A DNA stretch of 64,000 nucleotides. Origin: Rhodospirillaceae bacterium. GTDB lineage: Bacteria > Pseudomonadota > Alphaproteobacteria > Bin65. How positions within the stretch are numbered: position 1 is the first letter of the stretch; the number at the start of each line of letters is the position of its first letter. Shown here in pieces: positions 50,155 through 57,937 of the stretch. The notes under the pieces are model-generated. The model saw only the letters and a list, made by a program, of their open reading frames with translations. It ran no database searches and was not told where the DNA came from. The translations under genes were made by a program, and so were the position numbers. The stretch covers positions 1 to 64,000 of the forward strand of contig WTGH01000033.1 of assembly GCA_011523655.1 (NCBI GenBank), given 5' to 3'.

Positions 50155-50866
50155 GGTCCGCAGCCTCGCCGTCAGCTATGGCAACATCCGGGCGGTGCAG
50201 GGCATCGATCTGGATGTCGCCGCCGGCGAGATCGTCGCCCTGATCGGCGCCAACGGAGCCGGCAAGAGTTCGACCCTGCGGGCGGTCTCGGGCATCGAGA
50301 AGCCGGCCGGGGGCACGATCCGTTTCGAAGGCCGGGACATCGCCGGCCGCCCGCCGCACGAGATCATCGCCGCCGGGATCACCCAGGTGCCGGAAGGCCG
50401 CCAGATTTTCGGCCGGCTAAGCGTGCGCGAAAATCTCCGCCTCGGCGCCTATCTGCGCTCCGCCGACGAGATCGACGATGCCGTCGCCGGAGTCGTCACG
50501 CTCTTCCCGATCCTGCGGGACCGGCTGGACGCGCCCGGCTCGGAACTTTCCGGGGGTCAGGCGCAGATGCTGGCGCTGGCCCGCGGCGTGATCGCCCGCC
50601 CGCGCCTGTTGATGCTGGACGAGCCGACGCTCGGCCTGGCGCCCAAGACGGCGGGCGAAATCTTCGCGATCATTCGCCGGCTGCGCGCCGACGGCCTGAC
50701 GATTATGCTGGTCGAACAGAATCTGCGCCAGGCCCTGAAAATCGCGGACCGCGCCTATGTGCTGGAGAGCGGCCGGATCGTCCTGCAGGGCACGGCCGCC
50801 GAACTGGCCGCCGACCGCCGTCTTCACGACGCCTATCTCGGCGTCAGCAGGGAGGATTTATCATGA
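50147..50866 (+). CDS. livF: HAAT transporter ATP-binding protein LivF (set 2)
   Basis: A 239-aa ATPase: Walker A GANGAGKSS, TQVPEGRQIFGRLSVRENL, signature LSGGQAQMLALARGV, Walker B LMLDEPTLGLAPKT and H-loop VEQNLRQALKIA. Overlaps livG by 8 bp and the periplasmic-protein gene by 4 (ATGA). Confidence 0.9.
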   Translation: MIEVRSLAVSYGNIRAVQGIDLDVAAGEIVALIGANGAGKSSTLRAVSGIEKPAGGTIRFEGRDIAGRPPHEIIAAGITQVPEGRQIFGRLSVRENLRLGAYLRSADEIDDAVAGVVTLFPILRDRLDAPGSELSGGQAQMLALARGVIARPRLLMLDEPTLGLAPKTAGEIFAIIRRLRADGLTIMLVEQNLRQALKIADRAYVLESGRIVLQGTAAELAADRRLHDAYLGVSREDLS

Positions 50867-51231
50867 GATTCGTTCTTGCCGGTTTGGCCGCCGCCGCCCT
50901 TATGACCGGCCCGGCTCTTGCGAAGGAGCGGGCCGCGGTGAAGGTCGAGTGCACGGAAACGGAGACCGGCCTGGTCTACGATTGCATGCTGCATCTCAGC
51001 GGCAGGAAAAGCGGGAAACCTGTCGACGGCGCGAAGGTGGCCGTGAAACCCGACATGCCGACGATGCCCGGCGCCCACAATATCCGCGCGTCGATCGCAA
51101 CCCCGGCCGGCACGCCCGGCGCCTACGGCTTCCGGATGAAGCTCGACATGTACGGCATCTGGGCCCTGAAGGTGACCGTCACCGGCCCGCTGCGGGACAT
51201 CGTCGTGCAGAAGATCGAGTTCCGGAAATAG
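50863..51231 (+). CDS. FixH/YtkA-like periplasmic protein
   Basis: A 122-aa exported protein with a short signal peptide (about residues 1-20). The mature domain carries KPDMPTMPGAHNIRASIATP, then GTPGAYGFRMKLDMYGIWAL, matching the Met/His-rich beta-sandwich pattern I associate with FixH/YtkA-like proteins, some linked to copper or oxidase assembly. Two Cys (in ECTE and YDCM) may bind metal or form a disulfide. It is coupled to livF of the transporter by a 4-base overlap, an unusual partner. It may help the transporter's substrate binding or be a passenger; function not established. Confidence 0.7.
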   Translation: MRFVLAGLAAAALMTGPALAKERAAVKVECTETETGLVYDCMLHLSGRKSGKPVDGAKVAVKPDMPTMPGAHNIRASIATPAGTPGAYGFRMKLDMYGIWALKVTVTGPLRDIVVQKIEFRK

Positions 51232-51265
51232 CCGCCGGCCCAAAACCGCCGGGCGCTGCCGCGGC

Positions 51266-51511
51266 TCAACCGGAATAGAATTTGCGCTGTAATTCTGCGC
51301 TATCGACGAACCGGGAAGCCTGCCGGTAGATCGCCCGGATCGTGCCGACCGACAATTCGGCGTGGACCGGAACCGTCAACACCTGCCGTCCCTCCGATGC
51401 CGTCACCCGCACCAGCTTGGCGTGGCTGCCGCGGATCGAAACGACCTCGAAGCCGACACCCCGGAGGATGCTCAGCACCTCCCGCGAGGTCAGCCGTTTC
51501 AGGCGCGCCAT
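51266..51511 (-). CDS. hicA: HicA-type toxin (double-stranded-RNA-binding-like mRNA interferase)
   Basis: An 81-aa protein of the HicA/YcfA family. LTSREVLSILRGVGFEVVSI, then RGSHAKLVRVTASEGRQVLT with the catalytic His in GSHAKL, then VPVHAELSVGTIRAIYRQAS. It should degrade mRNA when freed from the antitoxin. The order antitoxin-first then toxin, with a 13-bp overlap, differs from the classic hicA-hicB order but is common. Confidence 0.88.
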   Translation of the reverse strand: MARLKRLTSREVLSILRGVGFEVVSIRGSHAKLVRVTASEGRQVLTVPVHAELSVGTIRAIYRQASRFVDSAELQRKFYSG

Positions 51512-52095
51512 TCGGGGGCGACGGCGGAGGTTTCGTAACTGACCGCGAGACGCGGCGCCGGGGAGAGGCCGGTCCGCGAAAGTTCTTCGTCGTCGAGATG
51601 GAGCGCCAGCGCGCTTCGCAGGTTCGCCAGCGTCTCATCCAGCGTCCGGCCCTGTGTTACGACCGCCACTTCGAGGCATTCGGCGACGAACCATCCCTCG
51701 CTCTCTGTGACGACGGCATGGATCGCCGACTTTCCTTCGCCTTGCGCCGAATCGCGCGCTGTGAGCGGATAGCCGGTTCGGTCGTTGGCTACAGCCTGTT
51801 CGTACGTTACCGGGTCGCTGGGCACGCCTCCGCGATACGCCGGCAGGATCTCGTAAACGCCCCTGCACACCCGGCGGAAATAGGGCCAGCGGTGCGCATG
51901 ATTCTCCGGCGCGTTCTCGCAACACCGGCTCGCGACATGCGTGCGGACCGAGCGTTCGTTCAGGTGGGAAAGAGCGCGAACGACATCCACAAGCCTGAAT
52001 GTCCAATCCGCCGTCCCGCACAAGAGTTGCGCCGCAGCGAGAACCTCGGCATGGATCGGCGGGTTCCGGGTTCCGGGTCCGATGCGATCGGCCAT
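51499..52095 (-). CDS. hicB: HicB-type antitoxin with extra N-terminal domain
   Basis: 198 aa. The C-terminal half (about residues 110-198) is a HicB partial RNase-H fold: SAIHAVVTESEGWFVAECLE, then VAVVTQGRTLDETLANLRSA. The N-terminal ~100 residues are additional: TFRLVDVVRALSHLNERSVR, THVASRCCENAPENHAHRWP, then YFRRVCRGVYEIL. This resembles a winged-helix domain seen alone beside restriction or modification genes, and could provide DNA binding that normal HicB takes from its C-terminus. ATG 52095 has GGAGG just ahead; the open frame upstream is spurious. Confidence 0.8.
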   Translation of the reverse strand: MADRIGPGTRNPPIHAEVLAAAQLLCGTADWTFRLVDVVRALSHLNERSVRTHVASRCCENAPENHAHRWPYFRRVCRGVYEILPAYRGGVPSDPVTYEQAVANDRTGYPLTARDSAQGEGKSAIHAVVTESEGWFVAECLEVAVVTQGRTLDETLANLRSALALHLDDEELSRTGLSPAPRLAVSYETSAVAPEWRA

Positions 52096-52254
52096 AACGC
52101 CTCCGGTCGAAAAGAAAACTGAACCCGTATTATTTACAGCTTGTAACATAAATTTACAAGTCACCGGTCGGCCCGGTCGTGCGCCGGTTTGGATTTTCAG
52201 TCCGGGCAGAGCCCAATGTCCTCGCTGACAAACCGAAGCATCACTCCCCAAAGT

Positions 52255-52359
52255 GTCACCCCGGACGGCCGCAGGCCGATCCGGGGTCCAGGGCCGCCGG
52301 CACGGCCCGAGCACGCGGCTCTGGTCCCCGGATCGTCGCTCCGCTCCGTCCGGGGTGAC
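52255..52359. repeat. Inverted-repeat element, GTCACCCCGG family
   Basis: GTCACCCCGGACGG at 52255-52268 and CCGTCCGGGGTGAC at 52346-52359 are exact inverted copies. Inside lie TCCGGGGTCCAGGGCC and GGCTCTGGTCCCCGGATCG, a second imperfect pair. The remaining bases of the gap 52096-52572 hold no gene that I can see. The inner arms match the interior of the 5897-6186 element, so this is a dispersed family. Confidence 0.85.
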
Positions 52360-52572
52360 AATAAAAGGGATGCCGGGCTACGGCGTATCGGACGATTTCA
52401 AACCGACCGACTGCCGAACCGCAAATTCCCCCTCCGCGGCACCGGCCGGCGCGACCCCTCTCGTTTACCGGGCCGGTCGGGGACCGGCGCCATACGCGCC
52501 CTTGCCCTTCCCGGCCGAAGGTGCGATTGCCGGCCCTGCCACGTTTCCTGACGACCGACCCGAAAGGCGCCC

Positions 52573-54234
52573 ATGAGGGGAAAACGCAACGTCCTGTGGA
52601 TCATGGCCGACCAGTTGCGCTTCGACTATCTGTCCTGCGCCGGGCACCCGACGCTGGACACGCCGCATCTGGACGCGCTCGCGGCGCGCGGCGTCCGCTT
52701 CGACCGCGCCTATGTCCAGTCGCCCTTCTGCGGTCCGTCGCGCGCCAGCTACTATACCGGGCGCTACTGCCGGTCCCACGGCGCGACCTGGAACGGTTTC
52801 CCGGTGCGCGTCGGCGAACCCTCGCTCGGCGACCATCTGCGCGACCTGGACGTGCGCTGCGCCCTGGTCGGCAAGACCCACATGGTTCCCGACCGGGAGG
52901 GCATGGCGCGCTTTGGCATCGATCCGGACTCGCCGGCCGGGCGCAGCATCGCCGAATGCGGCTTCGAGCCGTTCGAGCGGGACGACGGGCTGCACCCCTT
53001 CGCCTCGGTCGACAAGGCGCCGGATTACAACGAATACCTGCGCCGGCACGGCTTCGAGGCCGACAATCCGTGGGAGGAATGGGCCAATTCCGGCGAAGGG
53101 CCGGACGGCGAGATCCTCTCGGGATGGCTCCTGAAAAACTCCGGCCTGCCCGCGCGCATCCCGGCCGAGCATTCCGAAACGGCCTACATGACGAACCGCG
53201 CCATGGAGTTCATGGCGGAGGCGGAAGCCCGGGAGCCGGACCGGGGCTGGCTGCTCCATCTCAGCTTCATCAAGCCGCACTGGCCCTATATCGCGCCGGC
53301 ACCCTACCACGCCCTGTACAGCGCCGACGATATCCTGCCGGCGGTGCGCTCCAACGCCGAGCGGCAGACCGACCATGCGCTCTACCGGGCCTATCAGGAT
53401 TCGCGCATCTGCCAGACGATGGCGCGGGACGACGTCCGGCGCGCGGTCATCCCGGCCTATATGGGCCTGGTCAAGCAGATCGACGACGAACTTGGCCGCC
53501 TGTTCGCCTGGATGGCGGAAAAGGGCCTGACGGAGAACACGATGATCGTGTTCTGCTCCGATCACGGCGACTATCTGGGCGACCACTGGATGGGCGAAAA
53601 GGACCTGTTCCACGAGCCGTCGATCCGCACGCCGCTCATTCTCTACGATCCCCGCCCGGAGGCGGACGCAACCCGGGGCAGCGCCAGCAGCGCCCTCGTC
53701 GAAGGGATCGACCTGGTCCCGACCTTCCTCGAGTTTTTCGGCGGCCCGGAGCTGCCGCACCTTCTCGAAGGCCGCTCGCTTTCGCCGCTGCTGTACGGCG
53801 CGGATTCCGGCTGGCGGCAATACGCTTTCGCCGAATACGACTACGCCACCCGCCCTGCCCGGGTCGCGCTGGGCGAACATGCGAACGACTCCCGGCTCGT
53901 CATGGTGTGCGACGCGCGCTGGAAATTCGTCTGGTGCAAGGCGCACCGGCCGATCCTGTTCGACCTGGAAAACGATCCGAAGGAGCTGATCGACCTGGGC
54001 GACGACCCGGACCATACCGAGGTCCGCGCCCGCATGACCGACGCGCTTCTGGAATGGGCGACCCGCTTCCACGCACGCACCACGAAGACCCATGCCGAAC
54101 TCGACCGGATCGCCGGCGGCGAACCGCGCAACATCCTGATCGGCATCTGGGACGAAGCCGACTACGAAGCCGCGTTCGGCCACCGGTTCGACGAGCGTCC
54201 GGGCTTCCGGAAAGCGCCGGCGATAGAGCCCTAG
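52573..54234 (+). CDS. Sulfatase/phosphonate monoester hydrolase family enzyme
   Basis: A 553-aa alkaline-phosphatase-superfamily hydrolase. VLWIMADQLRFDYLSCAG gives the first metal Asp. The formylglycine motif CGPSRASYYTGRYC is intact (C-x-P-S-R), HMVPDREGMARFGID and IKPHWPYIAPAPYHALYSAD follow, and FCSDHGDYLGDHWMGEKDLF supplies Asp-His metal ligands. Overall layout and the long helical C-terminus resemble arylsulfatase/phosphonate monoester hydrolases of Rhizobiales. No signal peptide, so it acts in the cytoplasm, as expected for that subfamily. A formylglycine-generating enzyme would be needed from elsewhere. Confidence 0.88.
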   Translation: MRGKRNVLWIMADQLRFDYLSCAGHPTLDTPHLDALAARGVRFDRAYVQSPFCGPSRASYYTGRYCRSHGATWNGFPVRVGEPSLGDHLRDLDVRCALVGKTHMVPDREGMARFGIDPDSPAGRSIAECGFEPFERDDGLHPFASVDKAPDYNEYLRRHGFEADNPWEEWANSGEGPDGEILSGWLLKNSGLPARIPAEHSETAYMTNRAMEFMAEAEAREPDRGWLLHLSFIKPHWPYIAPAPYHALYSADDILPAVRSNAERQTDHALYRAYQDSRICQTMARDDVRRAVIPAYMGLVKQIDDELGRLFAWMAEKGLTENTMIVFCSDHGDYLGDHWMGEKDLFHEPSIRTPLILYDPRPEADATRGSASSALVEGIDLVPTFLEFFGGPELPHLLEGRSLSPLLYGADSGWRQYAFAEYDYATRPARVALGEHANDSRLVMVCDARWKFVWCKAHRPILFDLENDPKELIDLGDDPDHTEVRARMTDALLEWATRFHARTTKTHAELDRIAGGEPRNILIGIWDEADYEAAFGHRFDERPGFRKAPAIEP

Positions 54235-54362
54235 TCACAATCTCGTCGGCCGCTCCGGCGAAGCCGAAACTGCCCTAGACAGTGCCGGTGGCCTCGGCTT
54301 AAGTGCGCGCGCTGCACCGGCGGGCCCGACAACGCTGCGGCAGCCGTAAAGGGAGGCGCTCG

Positions 54363-55262
54363 TTGGAACTGATCCAGGTTCTGGTCGCCGGGATTGCGCA
54401 AGGCTGTGTCTACGGCCTGATCGCGCTCGGCTTCGTACTGATCTACAAGGCGACCGAGCAGGTCAATTTCGCCCAGGGCGACATCATGATGCTCGGCATG
54501 TTCGCGGCCTTCACGCTGATCGCGATCGCCGGCTTTCCCTGGTGGCTTGGCGCGCTCATCGGCATCGCGATTACCGGCGTTTTCGGTTTCATCCTCGACG
54601 CCGCCGTGCTGCGCCGGATCATCGGCCAGCCCCAGTTTGCCGTCATCATCCTGACGATCGCCGTGGGGTTCATCTTCCGGTCGGTCGCCGGCGGTGTGTG
54701 GGGCGCCGACCCGGTCTCCTTCGATACGCCCTATGGCGGCATGGTCATCACGATCGACGAAAACGAGACCGGCCGGACGGTCCTCGACGTGGCCGAACTG
54801 GCGATCATCCTCGGCACCGTCGTGCTGGTCGGCGCGCTCTATGCCTTTTTCCGCTTCACCCGGATCGGCGTCGCGATGCAGGCATCGTCGCAGAACCAGC
54901 TTGCGGCCTACTATATGGGCATACCCGTCAAGTATGTGATTTCGCTGATCTGGGGCATCAGCGCGGCGGTTTCGTGCATCGCCGGCATCCTGCTGGCGCC
55001 GAAGATCGCCACCTTCGATCCCGACGTCGGCTTTCTGGCGATCACCGCCTTTGCGGCGGCGGTGATCGGCGGCTTCGGCAGCCTGCCCGGCGCCGTGCTC
55101 GGCGGCCTCATCATCGGCATAACCGAGCAGCTGGCCCAGGCCTATCTGCCCGGCGAATACGCCCGCAGCATCGCGCCGATCTCCGGCTTCATCATCCTGC
55201 TGGTCGTGCTGCTGATCCGGCCCGACGGCCTGTTTGCGCAGATCCAGCGCAAGAAGGTGTAG
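54363..55262 (+). CDS. livH: HAAT transporter permease LivH (set 3)
   Basis: A 299-aa permease: VLVAGIAQGCVYGLIALGFV, LIYKATEQVNFAQGDIMMLG, FGIGVAMQASSQNQLAAYYM-type region (seen as RIGVAMQASSQNQLAAYYMG), AAVIGGFGSLPGAVLGGLII. TTG 54363 is chosen because GGGAGG lies about 8 nt before it. It begins the third HAAT operon, separated from the sulfatase gene by 128 bp. Confidence 0.9.
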   Translation: MELIQVLVAGIAQGCVYGLIALGFVLIYKATEQVNFAQGDIMMLGMFAAFTLIAIAGFPWWLGALIGIAITGVFGFILDAAVLRRIIGQPQFAVIILTIAVGFIFRSVAGGVWGADPVSFDTPYGGMVITIDENETGRTVLDVAELAIILGTVVLVGALYAFFRFTRIGVAMQASSQNQLAAYYMGIPVKYVISLIWGISAAVSCIAGILLAPKIATFDPDVGFLAITAFAAAVIGGFGSLPGAVLGGLIIGITEQLAQAYLPGEYARSIAPISGFIILLVVLLIRPDGLFAQIQRKKV

Positions 55263-55269
55263 CCGGCCC

Positions 55270-56352
55270 ATGCGCTTCGTCTTCAAGACCGACTACGACC
55301 AGGACGTCCGCTTTTTCAAGCATGCGGGATACTGGCAATCCTACGGCTTCCTGTTCGTCGCAGCGGTCACCGCGCCGCTTTATCTCGGCAATTTCGAAAT
55401 CTCCGAGCTGACCCAGGCGATCAGCTTCGCCATCGCCGGGCTGGGCCTGATGCTGCTGGTCGGCTTCACCGGCCAGGTCAGCCTCGGCCACGCCGCCTTT
55501 TTCGGCATCGGCGCCTACGCCCAGGCCTGGCTGCTCGCCACGTTCGACATCGCCTTCCTCGTGGCCATGCCGATCGCCGCCGTCTTCACCGGCATCGTCG
55601 GCTTCCTGCTGGCGATCCCGCTCCTGCGCATGACGGGCATCTATCTCGCCATCGGCACGCTGGCGCTGTCCATCGTGCTCGAGCAGATCCTGAAGTCGTG
55701 GAAATCGGTCACCGGCGGGTTCGACGGCAAGGCGGTCGAGCCGGCGTCCCTTCTGGGCTACCAGTTCAACCCGGACAGCTGGGATTTCTACTATGTCGCC
55801 CTGGCGATCCTGATCCTCGTGCTGGCGCTGTGCGCCAACCTGCTGCGCAGCCCGACCGGCCGGGCCATGGTCGCCGTGCGCGATTCGGAGGTCTCGGCGC
55901 GCAGCATGGGCGTCAACATCGCCCGGACCAAGATCACCGCCTTCGGGATCAGCACGGCGATCACCGGCCTGGGCGGCGCCCTGTTCGCCCACAAGCTGCA
56001 ATATCTGGCGCCCGACGGTTTCAACCTGATCATCTCGATCACCTTCCTGCTGATGATCGTCGTCGGCGGGCTCGGCTCCCTGCAAGGGGCGATCCTCGGC
56101 GCGCTGGTCGTGATCCTGCTGCCCCAGGCGATCACCATCATGAAGGATTACCTGCCGCCGTCGATCGGCCACCAGCCCGGCCTGGAACCCGGCATCTTCG
56201 GCCTGATCCTGGTCGCCTTCATCCTGTTCGAGCCGATGGGCATCTACGGCCGCTGGCGCAAGATCAAGCTGTTCTTCGATATCTTCCCGGTTTACCGCAA
56301 GGCGACGTTCCGGCGGCAGAAGGCCTATCTGAAGACGGAGCGGATGCGGTGA
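55270..56352 (+). CDS. livM: HAAT transporter permease LivM (set 3)
   Basis: A 360-aa permease, longer than the other two LivM proteins, with an extra N-terminal cytoplasmic and helical segment before LMLLVGFTGQVSLGHAAFFG. LLRMTGIYLAIGTLALSIVL, RAMVAVRDSEVSARSMGVNI and LMIVVGGLGSLQGAILGALV follow. ATG 55270 begins MRFVFKTDYDQDVRF. The basic tail ends LKTERMR; its TGA overlaps livG's GTG. Confidence 0.9.
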   Translation: MRFVFKTDYDQDVRFFKHAGYWQSYGFLFVAAVTAPLYLGNFEISELTQAISFAIAGLGLMLLVGFTGQVSLGHAAFFGIGAYAQAWLLATFDIAFLVAMPIAAVFTGIVGFLLAIPLLRMTGIYLAIGTLALSIVLEQILKSWKSVTGGFDGKAVEPASLLGYQFNPDSWDFYYVALAILILVLALCANLLRSPTGRAMVAVRDSEVSARSMGVNIARTKITAFGISTAITGLGGALFAHKLQYLAPDGFNLIISITFLLMIVVGGLGSLQGAILGALVVILLPQAITIMKDYLPPSIGHQPGLEPGIFGLILVAFILFEPMGIYGRWRKIKLFFDIFPVYRKATFRRQKAYLKTERMR

Positions 56353-57110
56353 GTGCGGTTCTGTCAGCCGACGATCTTACGATCCGCTTCGGCGGGCTGA
56401 CCGCGGTCGACAGCGTGTCGTTCGAGGTGCGCGAACGCGAGGTCTACACGATCGTCGGCCCGAACGGCGCGGGCAAGACGACGATCTTCAACCTGATCAG
56501 CCGGATCTACGATCCATCGGCCGGCCGTATCCATTTCTGCGGCGAGGACATCACCGAAACCCCGGCGCACCGGATCGCCGGCCTCGGCATCGCGCGGACC
56601 TTCCAGAATATCGAACTGTTCGAGCACGCCACCGTGCTGCACAACCTTCTGGTCGGGCGGCATTGCAAGAGCCGGACCAACGTGTTCGAGGAACTGGCCT
56701 TTCTTCCGAAGGTGCGCCGGGCCGAATACGAGCATCGCGAGAAGGTCGAGGCGGTGATCGACTTCCTCGACCTCCAGCCCTACCGCGAGCAGTATATCGC
56801 CAACCTGCCCTACGGCGTGCGCAAGGTCGTCGAGCTGGCGCGCGCCCTGTGCACCGAACCGAAGCTGCTGCTGCTCGACGAGCCGGCCTCGGGCCTCAGC
56901 GTCGAGGAAACGGAAAACGTCGCCTTCTGGATCGACGACATCAAGAACGACCTGGGGATCGCGATCCTCATGGTCGAACACGACATGTCGCTGGTGACGG
57001 AGGTTTCCGACCGGGTGATGGCGATGAACGACGGCCGGACGATCGCCGAAGGCACGTCGGACGAGGTCCAGAACCACCCCGACGTGCTGCGCGCCTATCT
57101 GGGAGCGTGA
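56349..57110 (+). CDS. livG: HAAT transporter ATP-binding protein LivG (set 3)
   Basis: A 253-aa ATPase starting at GTG 56349 in a GTGA overlap with livM. Walker A GPNGAGKTT, Q-loop ARTFQNIELFEHATVLHNLL, signature-equivalent LPYGVRKVVELARAL, Walker B LLLLDEPASGLSVEE and H-loop VEHDMSLVTEV. It is 4 bp from livF. Confidence 0.9.
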   Translation: MSAVLSADDLTIRFGGLTAVDSVSFEVREREVYTIVGPNGAGKTTIFNLISRIYDPSAGRIHFCGEDITETPAHRIAGLGIARTFQNIELFEHATVLHNLLVGRHCKSRTNVFEELAFLPKVRRAEYEHREKVEAVIDFLDLQPYREQYIANLPYGVRKVVELARALCTEPKLLLLDEPASGLSVEETENVAFWIDDIKNDLGIAILMVEHDMSLVTEVSDRVMAMNDGRTIAEGTSDEVQNHPDVLRAYLGA

Positions 57111-57114
57111 GGCG

Positions 57115-57900
57115 ATGGCCGAATCCCTGCCCGACTCCCTGTTGAGCGTGCGCAATATCGAGACCTACTACGGCCCGATCATGGCGATCCGCGGCGTCAG
57201 CCTCGACGTGCCGAAAGGCCGGATCGTGACCGTCCTGGGCGCCAACGGCGCCGGCAAGACGACGATCCTGAAGACGATCAGCGGCGTCATGGACCCGCAA
57301 AAGGGCAGCGTGACCTTCGAAGGCGCGGAAATCCAGGGCCGCGACCCGGACTGGGTGGCGCGCCGCGGCATCGCCCATGTCCCGGAGGGCCGGGAGGTCT
57401 TTCCCTTCCTCACGGTGCGCGAGAACCTGCTGATGGGCGCCTTCGCCCGCAGCGACCGCGCCGCCGTCGCGGAAGATCTGGACATGGTCTACGGCTACTT
57501 CCCGATCCTGAAGGAGCGGGCGGAGCAGCAGGCCGGCTATCTTTCCGGCGGCCAGCAGCAGATGCTCGTCATTGCCCGGGCCCTGATGGCGCGGCCCCGG
57601 CTCATGCTGCTCGACGAACCGTCGCTCGGCCTGTCGCCGATCCTGGTCAAGGAAATCTTCGGCATCGTGCGGCGCCTGAACGAGGAACAGGGCGTCACCA
57701 TGCTGCTGGTCGAGCAGAACGCCAACATGGCCCTGCAAACCGCCAACTACGGCTATGTCCTGGAACTCGGCCGCATCGTGATGGACGACGAATGCGGCCG
57801 CCTGCTCGAGAGCGACGACATCAAGGAATTCTACCTTGGCGTCAAGAAGGACGCGGTGCGCGGCAAGAAACGCTGGCGCCGCAAGAAGACCTGGCGCTGA
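57115..57900 (+). CDS. livF: HAAT transporter ATP-binding protein LivF (set 3)
   Basis: A 261-aa ATPase: Walker A GANGAGKTT, AHVPEGREVFPFLTVRENLL, signature LSGGQQQMLVIARAL, Walker B LMLLDEPSLGLSPI, H-loop VEQNANMALQTA. It is about 20 residues longer than the other LivF proteins, ending in a very basic tail (KDAVRGKKRWRRKKTWR) that could contact membrane or RNA. Confidence 0.9.
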   Translation: MAESLPDSLLSVRNIETYYGPIMAIRGVSLDVPKGRIVTVLGANGAGKTTILKTISGVMDPQKGSVTFEGAEIQGRDPDWVARRGIAHVPEGREVFPFLTVRENLLMGAFARSDRAAVAEDLDMVYGYFPILKERAEQQAGYLSGGQQQMLVIARALMARPRLMLLDEPSLGLSPILVKEIFGIVRRLNEEQGVTMLLVEQNANMALQTANYGYVLELGRIVMDDECGRLLESDDIKEFYLGVKKDAVRGKKRWRRKKTWR

Positions 57901-57937
57901 GCCGGCCCGGCGGACGAGGACGACAGGCGAGGACGAT

